A DNA stretch of 24,534 nt from DALYDK01 sp964477125 (lineage in GTDB: Bacteria; Patescibacteriota; Saccharimonadia; Saccharimonadales; CAIOMD01): assembly GCA_964477125.1 (NCBI GenBank), contig CAYZCZ010000009.1:1-24534 (forward strand), read 5' to 3'. Positions 21,279-24,534 of this stretch are shown here, piece by piece (within the stretch, counting starts at the first letter, position 1; each line of letters opens with the position of its first letter). The notes below the pieces were generated by a model, which was not told the origin of the DNA, did no database searches, and saw only the letters and a list, made by a program, of their open reading frames with translations. The position numbers were made by a program, and so were the translations under genes.

Positions 21279-21859
21279 CTTCTTACCCCTTTTAGCGCTT
21301 GCCTAACACGTTCTTCAGTAGTTAAGTTAACATCCAAGCCTCTTAGGGCTTCCATTGCATCCTGCGAGCTATATCCAAGTGACATTAGTGCACTATGGGC
21401 TTCATCTGATAAAACATTACCTGGTTCTGATAAAAATGCAGTTGCATCATCATTAGACGATAAGCCAAGCTTATCTTTTAGGTCAACAACAATTCTTTCA
21501 GCAACTTTTTTACCGACACCACTTGCAGATTGAAGTACTTTTACTTGGCCACCAGCAATTGCCGATTTGAGTTCCTGGCCTGTACCAATATTTAATATAG
21601 ATAAAGCCATTTTTGGACCAACACCATTAACGCTCAATAGTTGTTCGAAAAGCAATTTGTCGGCTTTTTGAACAAAGCCAAATAAATCATGAGACTGCTC
21701 CCTGATATGTTCATAAATATATAGCTTTACAGATACTCCACTATCAAGCCCAGACTGATCGTTCACCGTGACGTAAACTTCGTAGCCAACACCAGAAACA
21801 TCTAAAATTATTCTATCTAAACTTTTTTCTTCGACCAGTCCGTATAATAGTGCAATCAT
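21275..21859 (-). CDS. ruvA: Holliday junction DNA-binding protein RuvA
   Basis: RuvA binds the four-way junction as a tetramer and loads RuvB. The 194 residues have an N-terminal OB fold (1-62), two helix-hairpin-helix motifs (LLSVNGVGPKMALSIL and LQSASGVGKKVAERIV), an acidic linker, and the C-terminal three-helix RuvB-binding domain (EAHSALMSLGYSSQDAMEAL). It starts five bases after the ruvC stop and is coupled to ruvB by an ATGA overlap. Confidence 0.97.
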   Translation of the reverse strand: MIALLYGLVEEKSLDRIILDVSGVGYEVYVTVNDQSGLDSGVSVKLYIYEHIREQSHDLFGFVQKADKLLFEQLLSVNGVGPKMALSILNIGTGQELKSAIAGGQVKVLQSASGVGKKVAERIVVDLKDKLGLSSNDDATAFLSEPGNVLSDEAHSALMSLGYSSQDAMEALRGLDVNLTTEERVRQALKGVRR

Positions 21860-21864
21860 AATAA

Positions 21865-22341
21865 TTAGTATAGCAAGGAGTTAGTGGCATGTGTTAATGC
21901 ACCGGCCAAAGCATCGGCACAATCATCTGGCTTTGGCTTCTCGTTTAAACCAAGCATTATTTTGACCATCTCTTGTATTTGGTTTTTATCTGCTTGGCCA
22001 TAACCAGTTAATGCCTGTTTTATTTGCAATGGCGTATATTCCACCACTTTTACACCTGCCTGTACGCCAGCCAAATATATAACACCTCGGGCGTGGCTTA
22101 CGGACATAGCAGTGGTAACATTTTTTGCAAAAAATAGTTTTTCAACTACCATTATCTCTGGTTTATTTTCCTTAATAATTTCACTTAAACTATCGTAAAT
22201 AGTTTTAAGTCTTAGTTCTAAGTCTTGATGTGCCGGGGTTCTAATCACTCCTGCGTCAACCATAGTATGCTTATGCCCATTAGTTTCTATAACCCCAAAT
22301 CCAACAATAGCCGTTCCCGGATCAACTCCAAGTATTCTCAA
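21865..22341 (-). CDS. ruvC: Holliday junction resolvase RuvC
   Basis: RuvC cuts Holliday junctions symmetrically. The 158 residues keep the RNase H-like catalytic acids: D7 in GVDPGT, E67 in MVVEKLFF, and D140 and D143 in PDDCADALAGALTH. The length is typical. It sits five bases after yebC and five before ruvA, so the full resolvasome is one transcription unit. Confidence 0.97.
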   Translation of the reverse strand: MRILGVDPGTAIVGFGVIETNGHKHTMVDAGVIRTPAHQDLELRLKTIYDSLSEIIKENKPEIMVVEKLFFAKNVTTAMSVSHARGVIYLAGVQAGVKVVEYTPLQIKQALTGYGQADKNQIQEMVKIMLGLNEKPKPDDCADALAGALTHATNSLLY

Positions 22342-22346
22342 ATTAA

Positions 22347-23072
22347 TTAAACCTCTATGCCTTCGGCAATATCAAAGTTGGTATGAGTTGAAACTACATC
22401 ATCCAAATCGTCTAACGCATCCATTAAGTTCATTATTTTTCTAGCGGTTTCGGTACTTGTAATTTCTATTGTATTATTCGGTACATAGGTTAGTTCTGCC
22501 TCGTTAACTTCTAAGCCAGCTTCTTTAATAGAGTCACGCACCTTGGCTAATTGTTTAGCTTCTGTGTAAACCTGTATTTCTCCATCTGACTCTTCGGCAT
22601 CTTCAGCCCCAGCATCTAATATGGTCAAAATAGCGTCATCACCACTCGCCTTTACCCTAATACTCCCCTTGTGACTAAACTGGAAAGCAACCGCACCCGT
22701 TTCAGCTATGTTGCCACCTTTTTTATTAAAAGCGTTTTTTACTTCTGGGTAAGTTCTATTAAGGTTATCAGTGGCGCATTCTACTAGCACCCCTACACCA
22801 CCCGGTCCATAACCTTCGTATAAAACTTCTTGTAGTTGAGTAGCGTTTTTATCAGTAACTCTAGCAATTGCTCGATCAATAGTATTATTAGGCATATTGG
22901 CCGCCTTGGCTTTCTCTATTGCCATAGCTAAACTTGCGTTAATACTAGGATCAGGTCCACCTTTAGCTGCTATAGCAATTTGGTTTCCAAGCTTTGTAAA
23001 AACTGCTCCGCGCTTTGCGTCAGTTAAGCCCTTTTGCCGTTTTATAGTTGACCATTTCGAATGTCCTGACAT
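22347..23072 (-). CDS. yebC: YebC/TACO1-family protein
   Basis: The 241 residues start with the signature MSGHSKWSTIKRQKGLTDAKR and contain AIEKAKAANMPNNTIDRAI and LYEGYGPGGVGVLVE, all typical of the family. YebC proteins were long annotated as transcriptional regulators, but recent work supports a ribosome-associated role relieving stalling (polyproline-type) for several members; which applies here is unknown. Its place directly upstream of ruvC is conserved in many bacteria. It begins four bases after the comEC stop. Confidence 0.96.
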   Translation of the reverse strand: MSGHSKWSTIKRQKGLTDAKRGAVFTKLGNQIAIAAKGGPDPSINASLAMAIEKAKAANMPNNTIDRAIARVTDKNATQLQEVLYEGYGPGGVGVLVECATDNLNRTYPEVKNAFNKKGGNIAETGAVAFQFSHKGSIRVKASGDDAILTILDAGAEDAEESDGEIQVYTEAKQLAKVRDSIKEAGLEVNEAELTYVPNNTIEITSTETARKIMNLMDALDDLDDVVSTHTNFDIAEGIEV

Positions 23073-23075
23073 ATT

Positions 23076-24494
23076 TTAATCCTCGTTTAATACCATTTTA
23101 ACAGATTGATTCCTTTTATTCAGGCCAATTATTATTACAACTAGGATAATATAGCAAGTCAGCATACTAAAAACTGTCATTTTAACCAGCTCTTGGGCAT
23201 GTGGAAATTTTGAAAACCAATCAGCTACCAACAAAATAAAATTCAGTAAAATTCTTGCAGGCAAGGCAATCCATCCAGATATAACTGGTACGACCATTCC
23301 TGCGATTCCGGCAACTAAAGAAAACAACATAGCAAAAGGCACTAGTGGCACAACAATTATATTAGCCAAAAAACCAACCAAAGAAACCCTGCCAAAAATT
23401 GCCATAATAAGTGGAGTTGTCATAATTTGGGCTGAAAATGTTTCTATTGCAATAGTTGCCATTACAGGTAAAGTATCTTTTTTAAACAGTTTTACTATTT
23501 GTGGAGCAACTATAAGTATTCCAAAAAATGCCAAGAAAGATAAATACCATCCAATGTCGCCCCAAACAAAATATGGGTTCGCCAAGCCTGTCACGCTAGC
23601 AATTAGAGCAATTAACAATATTGGGCTGAACTTTCTTCCAAAATACCAAGCAATTAAACCCAGAAATGACACAAGCGCTGCCCTTATTATTGATGGGGAA
23701 AAACCAGTAATTAAAATAAATGCGTACATAAGACCGCTAGCTAAAAATACAACCTGAAACCTAGACAGTTTAGTACTTATACGCCTAACAAAATCGATAA
23801 TAATAGTTAAATTGTAACCACTTACCGCAATAATATGCACTAAACCAACTGCTGTTAGTGTTGCCAAAACGTCAGCGGGCAACAAGCTACGCTGGCCTAC
23901 TAACAACCCAACTCCAAAGCTCGCTGCTGGTTCAGGTAAAGCAGTTTCCATGCCAACAATAAAATTACGTCTTAAATCATCTAGTTTGCTATGGGTCGTA
24001 GCGATAACACTTATATCTGCATATGAAATATTTGCCTGTCTACCACCAATAGATGGATATAGTTTTCCAACGGCTTCAACCTTATCATATCTATATACTG
24101 CTGGCTCGCCGTATCCTTTAATTTTTATTTTACCCGGTAAACTTTGACCGTTTATACTGACATTGTTAGCTGTAAATTCTAACTGACTATTTTGTGCATA
24201 AAAACCGTCTTCCTGGGCTGTAGCAATTACCGAAACTTTCTGCCCATAATATTCACTGTATTTTTGATTATCAACTTGTAGTAATCCTCCTCGCCACCAA
24301 CCAAAGCTAAAGCAGACAATAACAAGTAAAAGTAGCCTGATTATTTTATATCGCCAAAATATTATTAGTAATATACTTACAAGGATAATCCATGAATAGC
24401 TAATAGGAGTTGTTATTTTTGCCAAATACAAACCAAGCAATATTCCGCCACAGCCAGCACTTATAAGAGTAGTCCGTTTGTATTTTAATTTCAT
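23076..24494 (-). CDS. comEC: ComEC-family DNA uptake channel without the metallo-beta-lactamase domain
   Basis: ComEC forms the inner-membrane channel for single-stranded DNA during transformation. The 472 residues show N-terminal helices (to about 68), an OB-fold-like DUF4131 segment (about 79-165) and the Competence domain with the hallmark VHIIAVSGYN (219-228), followed by about eight helices. The protein ends after the last helices and a basic tail. The C-terminal metallo-beta-lactamase domain of full-length ComEC (700-800 residues) is absent, and no separate copy is in this window. It is the first gene of the operon that continues with yebC and ruvCAB, tying DNA uptake to recombination. 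Confidence 0.92.
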   Translation of the reverse strand: MKLKYKRTTLISAGCGGILLGLYLAKITTPISYSWIILVSILLIIFWRYKIIRLLLLVIVCFSFGWWRGGLLQVDNQKYSEYYGQKVSVIATAQEDGFYAQNSQLEFTANNVSINGQSLPGKIKIKGYGEPAVYRYDKVEAVGKLYPSIGGRQANISYADISVIATTHSKLDDLRRNFIVGMETALPEPAASFGVGLLVGQRSLLPADVLATLTAVGLVHIIAVSGYNLTIIIDFVRRISTKLSRFQVVFLASGLMYAFILITGFSPSIIRAALVSFLGLIAWYFGRKFSPILLIALIASVTGLANPYFVWGDIGWYLSFLAFFGILIVAPQIVKLFKKDTLPVMATIAIETFSAQIMTTPLIMAIFGRVSLVGFLANIIVVPLVPFAMLFSLVAGIAGMVVPVISGWIALPARILLNFILLVADWFSKFPHAQELVKMTVFSMLTCYIILVVIIIGLNKRNQSVKMVLNED

Positions 24495-24502
24495 CCTACA
24501 TA

Positions 24503-24532
24503 ATTAAACTATTTATATGGTAGATATTGCAA
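24503..24532 (-). promoter_or_regulatory. promoter of the comEC-ruvB operon
   Basis: On the minus strand TTGCAA (24527-24532) and TTTAAT (24503-24508) are 18 bases apart, and the -10 lies eight bases before the ATG. The AGG just upstream of the ATG is too close for normal ribosome binding. The same TTGCAA serves as -35 in the zip/fur and lamin-tail promoters. Confidence 0.4.
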
Positions 24533-24534
24533 AA

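Noticed and set aside
1..24534. CRISPR arrays, insertion sequences, prophage or attachment sites
   Set aside because: No spaced direct repeats, transposase, integrase or terminal repeats were seen. Gene content and base composition are uniform across the window.

Overview
The window looks like a piece of a small-genome, AT-rich Candidate Phyla Radiation bacterium, most likely a Saccharibacterium (TM7). The evidence is the combination of very compact genes, reduced family members (a 130-residue TsaB, a ComEC without its nuclease-like domain), lamin-tail and PRC-barrel proteins, a monoderm-type type IV pilus cluster without a PilQ secretin, and use of TGA as a normal stop (for example at the ends of pilM and pilO), which argues against SR1/Gracilibacteria. 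No 16S gene is present, so the assignment is inference.

Layout. 1-2.5 kb (minus strand): RNase Y and the phosphodiesterase YmdB, followed by a tRNA-Pro(UGG) with its own promoter. 2.5-4.3 kb: an orphan 112-residue ORF behind a good promoter, then a ZIP-family metal transporter divergent from a Fur/Zur-family repressor; the two share a strikingly symmetric promoter/operator. 4.3-6.6 kb (minus): a secreted, membrane-anchored lamin-tail protein, tsaE and tsaB (t6A tRNA modification). 6.7-7.2 kb: a PRC-barrel protein, convergent with recX. 7.2-9.3 kb (minus): recA, a small YdjM-like membrane protein and recX as one operon.

9.4-19.6 kb (plus) is a continuous type IV pilus locus: pilB (assembly ATPase), pilC (platform), a strongly expressed major pilin with its own consensus promoter and terminator, three minor pilins (two of them over 500 residues with adhesin-like ectodomains), then pilM-pilN-pilO and a 93-residue membrane protein in the usual pilP position. 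No prepilin peptidase, PilT or secretin gene is in view.

19.6-24.5 kb (minus): comEC, yebC, ruvC, ruvA, ruvB in one tightly packed operon, followed by a PH-domain membrane protein with its own extended -10. Together the pili, ComEC, RecA/RecX and RuvABC cover DNA capture, uptake across the membrane and recombination, so the window holds much of a natural-competence toolkit as well as the pilus probably used for host contact.

The most interesting non-coding signals are (i) the zip/fur intergenic region, where one self-complementary -35 hexamer appears to serve two promoters with identical -10 boxes at identical 17-bp spacing, over two adjacent inverted repeats; (ii) a perfect hairpin that puts the start codon of a minor pilin in its three-base loop, with the upstream stop codon directly after it; and (iii) several promoters whose -10 box sits exactly six bases before the ATG, implying leaderless mRNAs. 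All regulatory calls are by eye and untested.
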